64,000 bases of DNA from Ovis canadensis (GCF_042477335.2 NC_091247.1:223906001-223970000); one strand, 5' to 3'. Numbered from the stretch's first letter, positions 20,176-30,544 are shown. Translations and numbers: made by a program. Notes: generated from the letters alone by a model not told the origin.

Positions 20176-20560
20176 CAACCTACTTCTGTATGGATCACAG
20201 AGTATCACTGACACCCCCAGAAACCCTGCCCAGTCACCACCAGTCGCCAGGGCTACCGTCCTCCCCACACCATAGATTCATTTTGCCAGGTACAATTAAA
20301 AGCAAGTCACCCCACCAGCCCAAACAACTGTTTCCATGTTTGTACTTTTCCTTTCAGTCTTTTCAAGACCTAAACAAGCGGGGCAGATTGCCAGAAGGTC
20401 CTGTCAACCCATGTGTGTTTCCACCGCCTGCCAGTTCACGTTGTGTGGAGTCTAATGGCAAATAATGGTTAACACTCTTCTCCTCTCCGCGGCCTATCAC
20501 AACGTTCAAGGGAAAATGCCATTACAGACATTTCTAGACAAACCACACAGGAGCAAAGTA
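20176..20560. other. Unique stretch, no gene seen
   Basis: No repeats recognised. The end of this block runs into the GC-rich patch and carries motif-like words (aaaccacaca, gtaaacacgtgg). Confidence 0.35.
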
Positions 20561-21150
20561 AACACGTGGATGAATGGTCTGGAATGCACTCTCATCAGAT
20601 AATGGAAAAATCCAGGCTGTCTTCTGGTGCCCTGCACTAACATCGCCCGGGGCGTGTGTCCGAGTCCCCTGGGTGGTGGTCTCCCTGCCTCTGGCCGGTG
20701 GCCTCAGCGGGGAGCATATGTTTGGGCGCATTTGTGGAATCCGCAGGATTAGCTGACTTCCTGCGCGCCCAGGGTTCGCCCGCCAGGACGCAGGCAAGAT
20801 GCGCAGGGTCTCCGGCTGGAAGACGCGTGTAGCCTCCCCGGACGTCCACTCTGCTTCCCTGTGTGCAGCGTCTGCGGTGTCGGAAGACCTCAGTGGATTC
20901 AAGGAAAGTTTGCCCAGCAAGCCTACAAAGCGCCGCCCTGGGCTTGAATGGAATGGCTTGGGGGAGGGGGTAAGGGGGAGTGTTTCTGAGCCTCTGCCTG
21001 CGCCACATCCCCACCCCCACCCCTGGCAGCCGCCCTGCGGATCGCACTGGCTGGCTTGTGCCATCAGTGATTTATGGGCCTCGGGGCCCAGCTGTTGGCC
21101 GTGCACGCGGCAGCTGCTCAAGGTTAAGGGGGCCTTACTGAGGGACTCGC
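20561..21150. promoter_or_regulatory. Second GC/CpG-enriched, repeat-free patch
   Basis: CG dinucleotides cluster between about 20640 and 20860 (gcccggggcgtgtgtccgag, cgcgcccagggttcgcccgc). No SINE interrupts about 1.3 kb. Frames of 195 aa (minus) and 203 aa (plus) overlap here but show no domain. Candidate distal element or weak CpG island. Confidence 0.45.
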
Positions 21151-21539
21151 GTCACAGGATGGCCTCAGTGCAGTTGTTCCCTCCCGGGGTCAAGGTGGTG
21201 ATCATGTTGCGGGTCTGGGAGCCAACACCAGAGGAGAGGCGACAGTCCCCCTACCCTGCAGGCAGGCACACATCCACCCCTCACCCCGCTCCAGCTAAGG
21301 CCCAGCCTCTCCCTTGGTCTCAGTCTTCTCCGTGGCCCACTGATGCCAGGCTAGCAGAGCTGAGTGGTTGTCTAAGAGGAGGGAGTCCACTCCTTCAGGA
21401 ACATCGTTAGTGGGAGTTGCTCCCGGTTGACCCTGACTGTCACCCAGCCTGGGCCTGCCTCAGGGCAGGCGCTGAGAGCAGAAGGGAACAACCAGCTCTT
21501 CGTGAAGCCCGTACCGTGCCTGGGCCCCTTGCCAAATGC
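21151..21539. other. Unique stretch, no gene seen
   Basis: GC-moderate, no repeat, no supported exon. Confidence 0.3.
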
Positions 21540-22385
21540 TTTCCTTGCATTTTCTCATCTATCTCCTGCAACAAGCCAGTGAGGTGGTTTTGACTCAGAT
21601 GTCCCTGAACCTCCTGAAAACTGAGGTTCAGAGAAGTGAAGGAAATGGGCCAAGATCACACAGCTAGCTGCCTGTATCTGGAGCCAGAGCTTTTAACAAC
21701 TAAGTGCTATGTGTCAGGCGGTCTGCAGAGGGTACAGTATTTCATCTCATCAACCCTAAAAGGCCAGCAGTACTAGCCCCATAAAATTAAAAGACGCCTG
21801 CTCCTTGGAAGGAAAGCTATGACAAACCTAGACAGTGTATTAAAAGGCAGTTTGACAACACATGTCTGTCTAGTCTAAGCTCTGGTTTTTCCAGGAGTCG
21901 TGTACAGTGGTGAGAGTTGGTCCGTAAAGAAGGCTGAGCGCCAAAGAATTGATGCTTTCGAACTGTGGTGCTGGAGAAGACTCTTGAGAGTCCCTTAGAC
22001 AGCAAAGAGATCAAACCAGTCAATCCTAAAGGAAATCAACTTTGAATATACATTGGAATGACTGATGCTGAAGCTGAAGCTCCAATACTTTGGCCACTTG
22101 ATGCGAAGAGCCGACTCACTGGAAAAGATGCTGGGAAAGATTGAGGGGAGAAGAGGGAGACTGAGGATGAGACGGTTAGATAGTATCACTGACTCAATGC
22201 ACATGAATTTGAGCAAACTCCAGGAGATAGTGGAGGACAGAGTTGCCTGGAGTGCTACAGTCCATGGGGTCACAAAGAGTTGAACATGATTTAGCAACTG
22301 AAAACAACAACTAGCCCCATCTGGGAGCTGACGAAGAAGGTCTGCTCTTTCTAAGGTCACGTAGGCAGTGAGCAGCCAGGCTGAA
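21540..22385 (+). mobile_element. MIR split by a BovB
   Basis: 'aactgaggttcagagaagtg' and 'ccaagatcacacagctagct' are MIR core words. The same element resumes after the BovB as 'ctagccccatctgggagctg' to 'aaggtcacgtaggcagtgag'. Confidence 0.7.
21783..22309 (+). mobile_element. BovB 3' part inside MIR
   Basis: Begins in the RT C-terminal region (aaaattaaaagacgcctgct) and ends 'gcaactgaaaacaacaa'. A perfect 11-nt TSD, actagccccat, at 21772-21782 and 22310-22320 fixes the insertion. Confidence 0.94.
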
Positions 22386-22831
22386 ACTGCCCTAGTGCCC
22401 TTTTTCCTACCCCTCCACCTAACTCCGTCCTCTGCTGCTTCAGGGGGGTTTCAGCAGGGCCCACCATGGACTTTTTGCCAAAGAGGGCAGACAGTCTGGG
22501 ATTAGCCCTACATCCCGCTTGCACTTTCCTGCCCACTCGGCTGCCTGGGACATACTCGGCCCTTGCCCCTTCACAAAACACTCCTCTCCCTTGGCCCCCA
22601 TCACATGGGTATCTCCCACCCCATTGTCTGCTCCTATTTGGCCTTCTTTCCTGAACACCCCTCCTCTCCTCTTTTCCAGCGAGGAAAGTTCCCAGGACTT
22701 GATCCCAAATCTTCTTACCCGCCTACTCATCTCTCCAGTCAGATCTCTCCCGTCCCCATCTGTGGCCCAGTAACTTTCAATTTATTTCTCCTGCTCCAGC
22801 CTCTCCACTCAGGAGTCATGCCTGATTGCTT
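22386..22831. other. Unique or L2-like stretch
   Basis: Pyrimidine-rich sequence with weak L2 resemblance near 22770-22830. No gene. The 97-aa frames on both strands are not recognisable. Confidence 0.35.
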
Positions 22832-23112
22832 CCTTGCATTTTTTGAACTGTATTGAGATATAATTCACACACCATACCATTCGTTCACTTAGAGTGTACA
22901 ATTCTATGAATTTCAATATATCCATGGAATCATGCAACCATCACCATATAGTCAATTTTAGAATATTTTTATCACCCCCTAGAAACCCCATACCCATTAA
23001 CAGTCGCTCCCCACTTCCCCTCAACTTCAACAGGCCCTAGAAACTAATCTTATTTCTGTCTCTATGAATTTGCTTATTTCTGCACATTTCATAAAATGGG
23101 ATCACTCATACA

Positions 23113-23234
23113 GGGAATTCCTTGGATGTCCAGTGTCTAGAATGCCACGCTTTCATTGCCAGGGATTGGGTTCAATCCCTGGTTGGGGAACTAAAATCCT
23201 ACAAGCCAGTGGGGCAGCCCAAAAAAAAAAAAAA
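23113..23234 (+). mobile_element. CHR-type SINE
   Basis: 'gggaattccttggatgtcca', 'gttcaatccctggttgggga' and an A14 tail. The flanks gggatcactcatac and gggatcatacaat are a plausible imperfect TSD. Confidence 0.9.
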
Positions 23235-23566
23235 GGGATCATACAATATGTGACCTTCTGGGACTATAATGGTAATGTTTTATGCTTTCAAGTTTTATCC
23301 ATGTTGTAGTATGCATCAGTACCTCCTTTTTAATAGCCAAGTAATATCTCACTGTGCGGGTATACTGTATTTTCTCTGTCCGTTCATCCAGTGATGGACA
23401 TTCATGTTGTTTCCACTATGTTTAACTTTTTGAGGAACCGCTTAACTGTTTGCCACAGAACCGCATTATTTCACATTTCTACCAGCAGTGTATGAGGATT
23501 CCAAGCCCTCCACATCCTCACCAACACATGCCATTGTCTATCTTTGACTATAGCCAACCTAGTGGA

Positions 23567-23682
23567 AGGACTATTCATTGGACTGACTGATGTATCCCTA
23601 TGAAGGACAGGGAACCCAGGTGTGCTGCAGTTCATGGCATCACGAAGAGTGGGACACGACTTAGTGACTGAACAACAGCAAG
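23567..23682 (+). mobile_element. Very short BovB 3' tail
   Basis: About 116 nt with an internal deletion joining 'ggactgactgatgta' to 'aaggacagggaacccagg'. It ends 'gactgaacaacagca'. A perfect 9-nt TSD, cctagtgga, is at 23558-23566 and 23683-23691. Confidence 0.9.
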
Positions 23683-23737
23683 CCTAGTGGATGGGAAGTA
23701 GTATCTTGTTATGGTTTTGATTCGCATTTCCCTGATG

Positions 23738-24005
23738 GCTGCTGCCGCTGCTGCTAAGTCGCTTCGGTCGTGTCCGACTCTGTGCGACCCCATAGAAGGC
23801 AGCCCACCAGGCTCCCCCGTCCCTGGGACTCTCCAGGCAAGAACACTGGAGTGGGTTGCCATTTCCTTCTCCAATGCATGAAAGTGAAAAGTGAAAGTGA
23901 AGGTGCTCAGTCGTGTCCGACTCTGTGCAACCCCTTAGACAGGCCCACCAGGCTCCCCCGTCCTAGGGACTCTCTAGGCAAGAATACTGGAGTGGGTTGC
24001 CATTT
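23738..24005 (-). mobile_element. BOV-A2 dimeric SINE, antisense
   Basis: Starts with the inverted (CTG)n tail (gctgctgccgctgctgctaa). The two Bov-A units are separated by 'gcatgaaagtgaaaagtgaa'. Inserted in the old L1. Confidence 0.92.
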
Positions 24006-24351
24006 TGATATTGAAAATGTTCTCATGTATTTATTGTTGATTTATCCATCTTCTTTAGAGAAATATATTTTCAAACACTTTGCTCACTTTTAAACTTATT
24101 TGTCCTTTTATTATTGAATTGTAAATGCTCTTTACATATTCTGGATGAGAGTATCTTTTCACTTTCTTGATAGCTTTCCATAATGGCTGCACCAATTTAT
24201 ATCCCCACTAATGATGTAGGGGGCTTCCCTTTTCTCCACACCCTCTCCAGCTTATATGTAGATTTTTTAAAATAATGACCATTCAGACCAATTTCACTCT
24301 GGCACCTTATTGTAGTTTTGATTTGCAGTTCTCTAATAATTAAAAATATGT

Positions 24352-24690
24352 GGGCTTCCCTGATGGCTCAGTGGTAAACAATCCACCTACCAATGCCGAA
24401 GACACGAGTGCCATCCCTGATCCAGGGAGCTCCCACATGTTCGGAGCTACTAAGCCTGTGGGCCACAAGTATTGAACCTGTGCTCTAGAGTCCAGGAGCT
24501 GAAACTACTGAGCCCTCTAGCTGAAGATACTGAAGCCTGAGTGTCCTAGAGACCGTGGTTCACAGCTAGAGGATCCACCGCATTGAGAAGCCTCACACTG
24601 CGACTGGAGAGCGGTACTTGCTCCCCGCAACTAGAGAAAAGCCCGAGCAGCAACAGAGACCCAGAACAGCCAAAGATAAATCCATAAATA
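24352..24690 (+). mobile_element. CHR-type long SINE
   Basis: Head 'gggcttccctgatggctcag', long body ('ctgaaactactgagccctct', 'gaagcctcacactgcgactg') and 'agaacagccaaagataaatc' end. The A-rich tail abuts the U6 pseudogene directly. Confidence 0.92.
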
Positions 24691-24691
24691 A

Positions 24692-24793
24692 TTTGGAATG
24701 CTTCACGAACGTGTGTGTCATCCTTGCACTGAGGCCATGCAAATGTTCTCTGTATCATTCCAATTTTAGTATATGTGTCGCTAAAGTGGGCAC
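24692..24793 (-). pseudogene. RNU6: U6 snRNA retropseudogene
   Basis: The reverse complement runs from a changed GTGCCCACTTTAG start through 'CATATACTAAAATTGGAATG' and 'CAAGGATGACACACACG' to 'GTGAAGCATTCCAAAT', so nearly the whole ~107-nt U6 is present with scattered changes. It lies head-on against the CHR SINE tail and inside antisense L1 sequence. Changes such as ACGAA to CGAAC and in the 5' stem argue for a pseudogene. No upstream PSE/TATA is apparent. Confidence 0.9.
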
Positions 24794-24909
24794 CTGGATG
24801 AACTTTTTTCCTTGCCTGATTACCCTGTCTAGAACCTCCAAAACAGTGTTAAATAGAAGTGATGACAGTGGACATTCTTGTCTTGTTCTTGATCTTAGGG
24901 GTATATCAT

Positions 24910-25469
24910 GCAGTTCCGTTCAGTCGCGACCCCATGGACTGCAGCACACCAGGCCTCCCTGTCCATCACCAACTCCCGGAGCTTGCTCAAACTCATGTCC
25001 ATCAAGTCGGTGATGCCATCCAACCATCTCATCCTCTGTCATCCCCTTCTCCCACCTTCAATCTTTCCCAGCATCAGGGTCTTTTCCAATGAGTCGGCTC
25101 TTTGCATCAGGTGGCCAAAGGATTGGAGCTTCAGCTTCAGCATCAGTCCTTCCAATGAACATTCAGGACTGATCTCCTTTAGGATGGACTGGTTTGATCT
25201 CCTGGCAGTCCAAGGGACTCTCAAGAGTATTCTCCAACACCAGTTCAAAATCATCAATTCTTTGGTGCTCAGCTTTCTTTATGGTCCAACTCTCACATCC
25301 ATACTGGAAAAACCATAGCTTTGACTAGACAGACCTTTGTCAGCAAAGTAATGTCTCTGCTTTTGAATACGCTGTCTAGGTTGATCATAGCTTTTCTTCC
25401 AAGGAAAGAAAAGCTTTTTTTCCATCTTTTAATTTCATGGCTGTAGTCACCATCTGCAGTGATCGAACA
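24910..25469 (-). mobile_element. BovB 3' part, antisense
   Basis: Inverted 3' terminus 'cagttccgttcagtcgcgac' leading to the RT C-terminal region at 'ggctgtagtcaccatctgca'. A perfect 9-nt TSD, gtatatcat, lies at 24901-24909 and 25470-25478. Confidence 0.94.
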
Positions 25470-25679
25470 GTATATCATTCAGTCTTTCACAATTAAGTTT
25501 GTTGTTAATTATGATGGGATTTTCATAGATTATCTTTGTTAGGTTGTGAGAGTTACCGTCCATTCTTAGTTTGTTGAGTATTTTTATTATTAAACTATTC
25601 TGTCAGATGCTTTTAGATGATCATATGGTTTTTGTCATTTATTTTATCCATGTGCCATATTACATTAATTAATTTTCAA

Positions 25680-26205
25680 ATCCCCAAGACCATCTTCAAG
25701 GTCCAGATTCACAAAGAAGACTCACAGGATTCAGTATGTAGTCATACGCACAGCTAAGTTTTATTATAGTGGAAGGATACAGCACAAAATCAGCAAAGAG
25801 AAACAGCACATGGGGCAAAGTCCAGAGGAAACCAACACAAGCTTTCAGAGTGCTCTTCAACTGGAAACATACCTAACACCTCCAACAAGTCCTGACAATG
25901 CGTGAGATGTTGTTTACCACAGAAACTCATTTGAAATTCAGTGTCCATGGTTTTTAATAAAGACCAGTCATTTAGGCATCCTTTGCCTAGCATGGCCCAA
26001 AATTCCAGACTCTTAGAAGGAAAGGAGGTATTTAGTTAGCATAAACCACATTATTTGTATACATAGTATAGGCACAGTGAACTGCACTTACTAGTTCTGA
26101 AATTCCCGTTTCCAGATGCCAGCCAAGGGCCCACCTTGCAAACCAGCATTTCTAAGGATAGCAGTCTTAAATTCCATGTGTTTACTCCTTTCTGCACAAG
26201 ATATT
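25680..26205 (-). mobile_element. ERVL-type LTR remnant, antisense
   Basis: 'ggttttattatagtggaagg'-like sequence, 'catggggcaaagtccagagg', 'ccaaaattccagactcttag' and 'ccagccaagggcccaccttg' match an old ERVL-class LTR from memory; the subfamily is not assigned. It lies inside antisense L1. No internal retroviral genes are present. Confidence 0.5.
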
Positions 26206-26269
26206 AAGCCAACCTTGTATTCCTGGAATAAATCCCACTTGATCATGGTGTATAATCCTTGTTACATAA

Positions 26270-26399
26270 TATTTTTATTTGTATCTACTTATTTATTGAA
26301 ATATAGTTGATTTACAATATTATGCTAATTTCTGCTGTACAGAAAGTGATTCAGTTATACACATATGTTCATTCTTTCCTTTTTATATACTTTTGGGTT
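26270..26399 (-). mobile_element. Short ruminant L1 3' tail, antisense
   Basis: 'ttattgaaatatagttgatt' and 'tttctgctgtacagaaagtg' are the inverted ruminant L1 3' UTR; about 110-130 nt, so extremely 5'-truncated. Confidence 0.8.
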
Positions 26400-26696
26400 C
26401 ATTTTGCTAGTATTTTGTTTAGGATTTTTGTGTCTAGATTTGTGAGGGTTATTGATCTGTAGGCTTCTTTTCTTGTGATGTCTTTGTCTAGTTTTGATAT
26501 CAGAGTAACACTGCCCTCATGAAATGATGGGGAAGTTTTCTCTCCTGTTTTTGGAAGAGTTGGCCCTTCTAATCGTTGGAAGATTGATGTGTTCATTTCC
26601 TTTTGCTGCTGTAACATGTTATGACAAACTTAGTGGCTTAAATTGACAATGTATTCTTCTACAATTCTGGAGATCGAACATCCAAAAATCAAAAAG

Positions 26697-26829
26697 TGAG
26701 GGACTTCCTTGGCAATCCAATGGTTAAGACTTCCTACCTCCAACGTCATGGGTTTGATCCCTGGTCACAGAACTAAGATCCCACATGCTGCAAGGCACAG
26801 CCAAAAAATAATAAAATTTTTTTAAAAGG
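26697..26829 (+). mobile_element. CHR-type SINE
   Basis: 'gagggacttccttggcaatc' to 'agccaaaaaataataaaatt'. TSD tccaaaaatcaa (26681-26692) versus tccaaaaattga (26830-26841), 10 of 12. Confidence 0.9.
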
Positions 26830-26887
26830 TCCAAAAATTGAGGTGTAATCGGACTGCTTCCTTCTGGAGGCTCCAGGAAAGAATCTT

Positions 26888-27235
26888 TTTTTGTTGTTGT
26901 TTCACAGAAATGTTCACACATTACTTTCCTTTTATTTTGTTTATTTATTTTTGGCTTTGCTGAGGCTTTGTTGCTGCGTTGGAGCTTTCTTTAGCTGTAG
27001 CAAGTGGGGGCTCTCTTCGCTGAGGTGCACGGGCTTCTCACCGCAGCGGCTTCTCTTGTTGCAGATCATGGGCTCTACATGCCCGGGTTTCAGGAGCTGC
27101 AGCACGTGGGCTCAGTAGTTGTGGTACATGGGCTTAGTTCCTCTGCAGCACGTGGGATCTTCCCGGATCAGGGATCAAACCCATGTCCCCTGCATTGGCA
27201 GGTGAATTCTTATCCACTGCACCACCAGGGAAGCC
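26888..27235 (-). mobile_element. CHR-type long SINE, antisense
   Basis: Inverted long form ending 'gcaccaccagggaagccc'. Imperfect 17-nt TSD: ctccaggaaagaatctt (26871-26887) and ctccaggagagagtctt (27236-27252). The first ~45 nt are a T-rich expanded tail. Confidence 0.9.
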
Positions 27236-27592
27236 CTCCAGGAGAGAGTCTTTCTGCTTCTTGCCTTTTCCAGCTTCCAGAAGCTGCTCATGGCTCTTTT
27301 CTCCATCATCACAGCCAGTTGAGTAGTAGCTTCTTTTCCAAACTCTTCTTCCCTCTGCTTCCTTCTTGACGTGACATCCTAACCCTGACTCTTCCATCAT
27401 CCCTCTTATAAGGACCTTTCTAATTACATTGGGCCTACTCAGAAAATCCAGGATCATCTCCCTATCTCCAGATTCTTGGCTGAATCACATCTGTAAAATT
27501 CCTTTTGTCATATAAATTAACATTCACAGGTTCTTTGAATTGCAACGGACAAGGCAATCTTTGGGGAGCCTTTATTCCACCCGCCATCAGTT

Positions 27593-27810
27593 CAGTTCAG
27601 TTCAGTCGCTCAGTCATGTCCAACTCTTTACGACCCCATGAATCGCAGCACACCAGGCCTCCCTGTCCATCACCAACTCAGACTCACGTCCATCGAGTCA
27701 GTGATGCCATCCAGCCATCTCATCCTCTGTCGTCCCTTTTTCCTCCTGCCCCCAATCCCTCCCAGCATCAGAGGTCAACTCTTCGCATGAGGTGGCCAAA
27801 GTACTACCAT
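27593..27810 (-). mobile_element. BovB 3' end, antisense
   Basis: Begins with the inverted (TCAGT)n terminus 'cagttcagttcagttcagtc' and runs to 'cgcatgaggtggccaaagta'. It sits at the boundary of the MLT1 LTR. Confidence 0.9.
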
Positions 27811-28020
27811 AGTGAAAGTGAAGTGAAGTCGCTCAGTCGTGTCTGCCTCTTTGTGACCCCATGGACTGTAGCCTACTAGGCTTCTCCGTCCATGGGATTT
27901 TCCAGGCAAGAGTACTGGAGTGGGTTGCCATTTTCTTCTCCAGGAGATTTTCCCAAACCAGGGATCGAACCCAGGTCTCCCGCATTGAAGGCAGACGCTT
28001 TACCATCTGAGCCACCAGGG
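27811..28020 (-). mobile_element. Bov-tA SINE, antisense
   Basis: Tail 'tagtgaaagtgaagtgaagt', body, inverted head 'gccaccagggaagag'. Directly adjoining the BovB fragment. Confidence 0.92.
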
Positions 28021-28166
28021 AAGAGTAGTAATTCTTCTTTGAATGTTTAGTCAAATTTGCCAGTGAAGCTATCTGAGACTGAACTTTTCTTTGTGGGACA
28101 TTTAAAATTATTAATTGGATGTCTTTATTTACAATAGGCCTATTCACATTTTCAGCTTCTTCTCCT

Positions 28167-28351
28167 TTTTTTTAAGTCATGTCCGACTCTTTGTGACCCC
28201 ATGGACTGTACAGTTCATGGAATTCTCTAGGCCAGAATACTGGAATGGGTAGCCTTTCACTTCTCCAGGGCATCTTCCCAACCCAGGGATTGAACCCAGG
28301 TTTCCTGCATTTCAGGAGGATTCTTTACCAACTGAGCCACAAAGGAAGCCC
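28167..28351 (-). mobile_element. Bov-tA SINE, antisense
   Basis: 'aagtcatgtccgactctttg' to 'gagccacaaaggaagccc', preceded by a T-run. First member of the nested cluster. Confidence 0.9.
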
Positions 28352-28361
28352 AGGTTCTTCT

Positions 28362-28690
28362 TTTTTTTTATTTTTTTAATTTTATTTTTTTACTTTACAA
28401 TACTGTATTGGTTTTGTCATACATTGACATGAATCCACCACAGGTGTACATGAGTTCCCAACCCTGAACCCTCCTCCCACCATCCTCCCCATATCATCTC
28501 TCTCGGTCATCCCAGTGCACCAGCCCCAAGCATCCTGTATCCTGTATCAAACCTAGACTAGCGATTCGTTTCTTACATGATAGTATACATGTTTCAATGC
28601 CATTCTCCCAAATTATCCCTACATCTGTATCTCTTTCGCTGTCTCGCATACAGAGTTATCATTACCATCTTTCTAAATTCCATATATATG
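28362..28690 (-). mobile_element. Ruminant L1 3' UTR, antisense
   Basis: T-rich start, then 'ctttacaatactgtattggt', 'ccaccacaggtgtacatgag' and 'tctaaattccatatatatg', the inverted ruminant L1 3' UTR. Confidence 0.85.
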
Positions 28691-28905
28691 ACAGCCTTTG
28701 GAATGGGAGAAAATAATAGCAAATGAAGCAACTGACAAACAACTAATCTCAAAAATATACAAGCAACTTATGCTTGTTTCAGCATCAGTTCAGAAAAATA
28801 AATGATCCAATCAAAAAATGGGCCAAAGAACTAAATAGACATTTCTCCAAAGAAGACATACGGATGGCTAACAAACACATGAAAAGATGCACAGCCTCTT
28901 TAATT
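28691..28905 (+). mobile_element. Ruminant L1 ORF2 end, sense (inverted partner)
   Basis: 'ggaatgggagaaaataatag', 'caatcaaaaaatgggccaaa' and 'gacatttctccaaagaagac' are L1 ORF2 in sense orientation. It abuts the antisense 3' UTR at 28690 without a gap, as produced by twin priming. Confidence 0.8.
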
Positions 28906-29135
28906 AATCACCCATCTAAAGGTTTAAAACATTTAATCAATATCAAAGACTATTTCATCTCTGAAGGAAGCATATCATTTTTATTTTTTTATATCATTTT
29001 TAGAAAGCAGTTTTTATACTAAAACCATAGAATAATTTGTATTAGAGTTGTAAGGCATCCTTTGTACTGTGATACAAGAGCCCCAGGCCCTATTTTGGGA
29101 ATTAGAAAAATTGAAAGTTAGCAAGTCCCAGAAAA

Positions 29136-29267
29136 TTTAGTTAGTTAAGTCGCTCAGTCGTGTCTGACTCTTAGCGACCCCATGGACTGTAGCCCACCAG
29201 GCTCCTCCATCCATGGGATTCTACAGGCAAGAATACTGGAGTGGGTTGCCATTTCCTTCTCCAGGTT
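29136..29267 (-). mobile_element. Bov-A fragment, antisense
   Basis: 'gttaagtcgctcagtcgtgt' to 'gccatttccttctccagg'. The tRNA-like head is missing (cut at the Bov-A body). Confidence 0.88.
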
Positions 29268-29559
29268 CTTCTTTTTTGAAATAACTTTATTTATTTTTGG
29301 TTGGCTGTGCTGGGCTTTGTTGAGTCACGGGCTTTCTCTTGTTGTGACGGGCAGGGGCTGCTCTTGGTTCCCGCGCATGAGCTTCTTACCGTGGAGGCTT
29401 CTCCTGTTGCAGAGCACAAGCTCTAGGGCACAGACTCCATGGTTGTGGCACATGGGTTTAATTGCCCTGAGGCACGTGGGATCCTCCCGGATGAGGGATC
29501 AAACTCTTGTCTTCTGCACTGGCAGGCAGATTCTTTACCACTGAGCCACTAGGGAAGTC
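29268..29559 (-). mobile_element. CHR-type long SINE, antisense
   Basis: 'tttatttatttttggttggc' to 'gagccactagggaagtcc'. Its right flank tcagcttcttct (29561-29572) matches 28152-28163 to the left of the whole cluster. Confidence 0.9.
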
Positions 29560-29661
29560 CTCAGCTTCTTCTTCAGGGAGTTTCAATCGTGGTGCTTTTC
29601 TAGAATTTGCCCATTTGATCTAAATTATCTAATTTGTTGCAATGCAGTTGCTCATAGTATT

Positions 29662-30190
29662 CTCCAGCTTTATGGATGTATAACTGACAAATGAAATTGT
29701 ATACATTAAAGGCGTACAACACAATGATTTAACCTATGTATACTTTGTGAAATGACTACCACAGTCAAGTTAATTAACACATCCATTATCTCAGATAGTT
29801 ACTTTTTTTGCATGTGTGTGGTGAGGATGAACAAAAAAAATTAAAAGTTTTAGTCACTCAGTCATGTATGCCTCTTTGCAACCTCATGGACTTAGCCCAC
29901 CAGCTCCTCTGCCCCCGGAATTCTCCAGGCAGGAATACTGGAATGAGCAGCCATTCCCTTCTCCAGGAGATCTTCCCGACCCAGGGGTCGAATCCGGGTC
30001 TCCTGAATTACAGGCAGATTCTTTACCATCTGAGCCATGAGGGAAGTCCAAAGTCTATTCTCTTAGCAAATTTCAAGTACACAGCATAATATTGGGCAGA
30101 GTTTCATTCTGTGCATTAGATCCCCAGGACTTATTCATCTTATAACTGCAGATTAATACTCTTTGAGCAGCATCTTCCCATATGGTACCC
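29662..30190 (-). mobile_element. Second old L1 3' UTR, antisense
   Basis: 'tttatggatgtataactgac', 'ttaattaacacatccattat' and 'agatccccaggacttattca' are inverted L1M 3' UTR, placed between two halves of the ORF2 host. A Bov-tA at 29845-30050 splits it. Confidence 0.65.
29845..30050 (-). mobile_element. Bov-tA SINE, antisense
   Basis: 'agttttagtcactcagtcat' to 'ctgagccatgagggaagtcc', complete. Confidence 0.91.
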
Positions 30191-30544
30191 TCTTATAATC
30201 GTTCCTATTTCTGTAAGTTTAGTATTAATGTCTCTTCTTTTAGTTGTGATTTTAGAAATTTTAATTTTCTTTTTCTCTGATCAGTCTAGCTAAAAGTATA
30301 TCACTTTTGTTGATCTTTGCAAAAAACTTTGGGTTTAATTGATGTTCACTATTGTTTTTCTGCTCTTTAGTTCATTTGTTTTCTGCTCTAGTCTTTATTA
30401 TTGCCTTCCTTCTCCTTTTTGGGGGGGTTTTATTTGCTCTTTTTTTTTCTCTAGTTCCTTAAGGCGGAAGTTTAAGTACTTGATTTAAGATCTTTCTTTG
30501 TATTAAAACTAGGCATTTACAGTTATAAACTGTGCCCTGAGCCC

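Larger units (their letters stand above)
22832..24350 (-). mobile_element. Old L1 3' region, antisense, multiply interrupted
   Basis: 'gagatataattcacacacca', 'ttcataaaatgggatcactc', 'ttatccatgttgtagtatgc', 'accagcagtgtatgaggatt' and 'ccccactaatgatgtagggg' are the inverted 3' UTR and ORF2 end of one or more L1M elements. CHR, BovB and BOV-A2 insertions split it. Confidence 0.75.
24794..26590 (-). mobile_element. L1 ORF2 fragment, antisense, multiply interrupted
   Basis: Inverted ORF2 words: 'tagaacctccaaaacagtgt', 'gacattcttgtcttgttctt', 'attcctggaataaatcccac' and 'gggttattgatctgtaggct'. Interrupted by the BovB (24910-25469), an LTR (25680-26205) and a short ruminant-L1 tail (26270-26399). 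Confidence 0.75.
26588..27594 (-). mobile_element. MLT1-type MaLR LTR, antisense, with two SINEs
   Basis: 'cttttgctgctgtaacatgt', 'cttccttctggaggctccag', 'gaccttttccagcttccaga'-like and 'aattacattgggcctactca' follow the inverted MLT1 LTR. The full LTR length is recovered when the two CHR insertions are removed. Old LTR, no coding content. Confidence 0.7.
28022..30440 (-). mobile_element. L1 ORF2 antisense host of a nested insertion cluster
   Basis: 'ttgccagtgaagctatctga' and 'gaacttttctttgtgggaca' (before 28145) continue in register at 29561 ('gaatttgcccatttgatcta') and again at 30190 ('ttcctatttctgtaagttta'). One old L1 therefore underlies the region and several later elements split it. Confidence 0.7.

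Noticed and set aside
20534-21410. Overlapping 195-aa and 203-aa frames on opposite strands
   Set aside because: CpG-enriched sequence, no domain, no start or splice context. Kept only as part of the GC-rich patch.
24692-24793. Functional U6 gene
   Set aside because: Scattered substitutions, including in the conserved 5' stem and central region, and no recognisable upstream promoter elements.
25680-26205. Endogenous retrovirus with genes
   Set aside because: Only LTR-like sequence is present here and at 43107-44282; no gag, pol or env-like frames were seen nearby.
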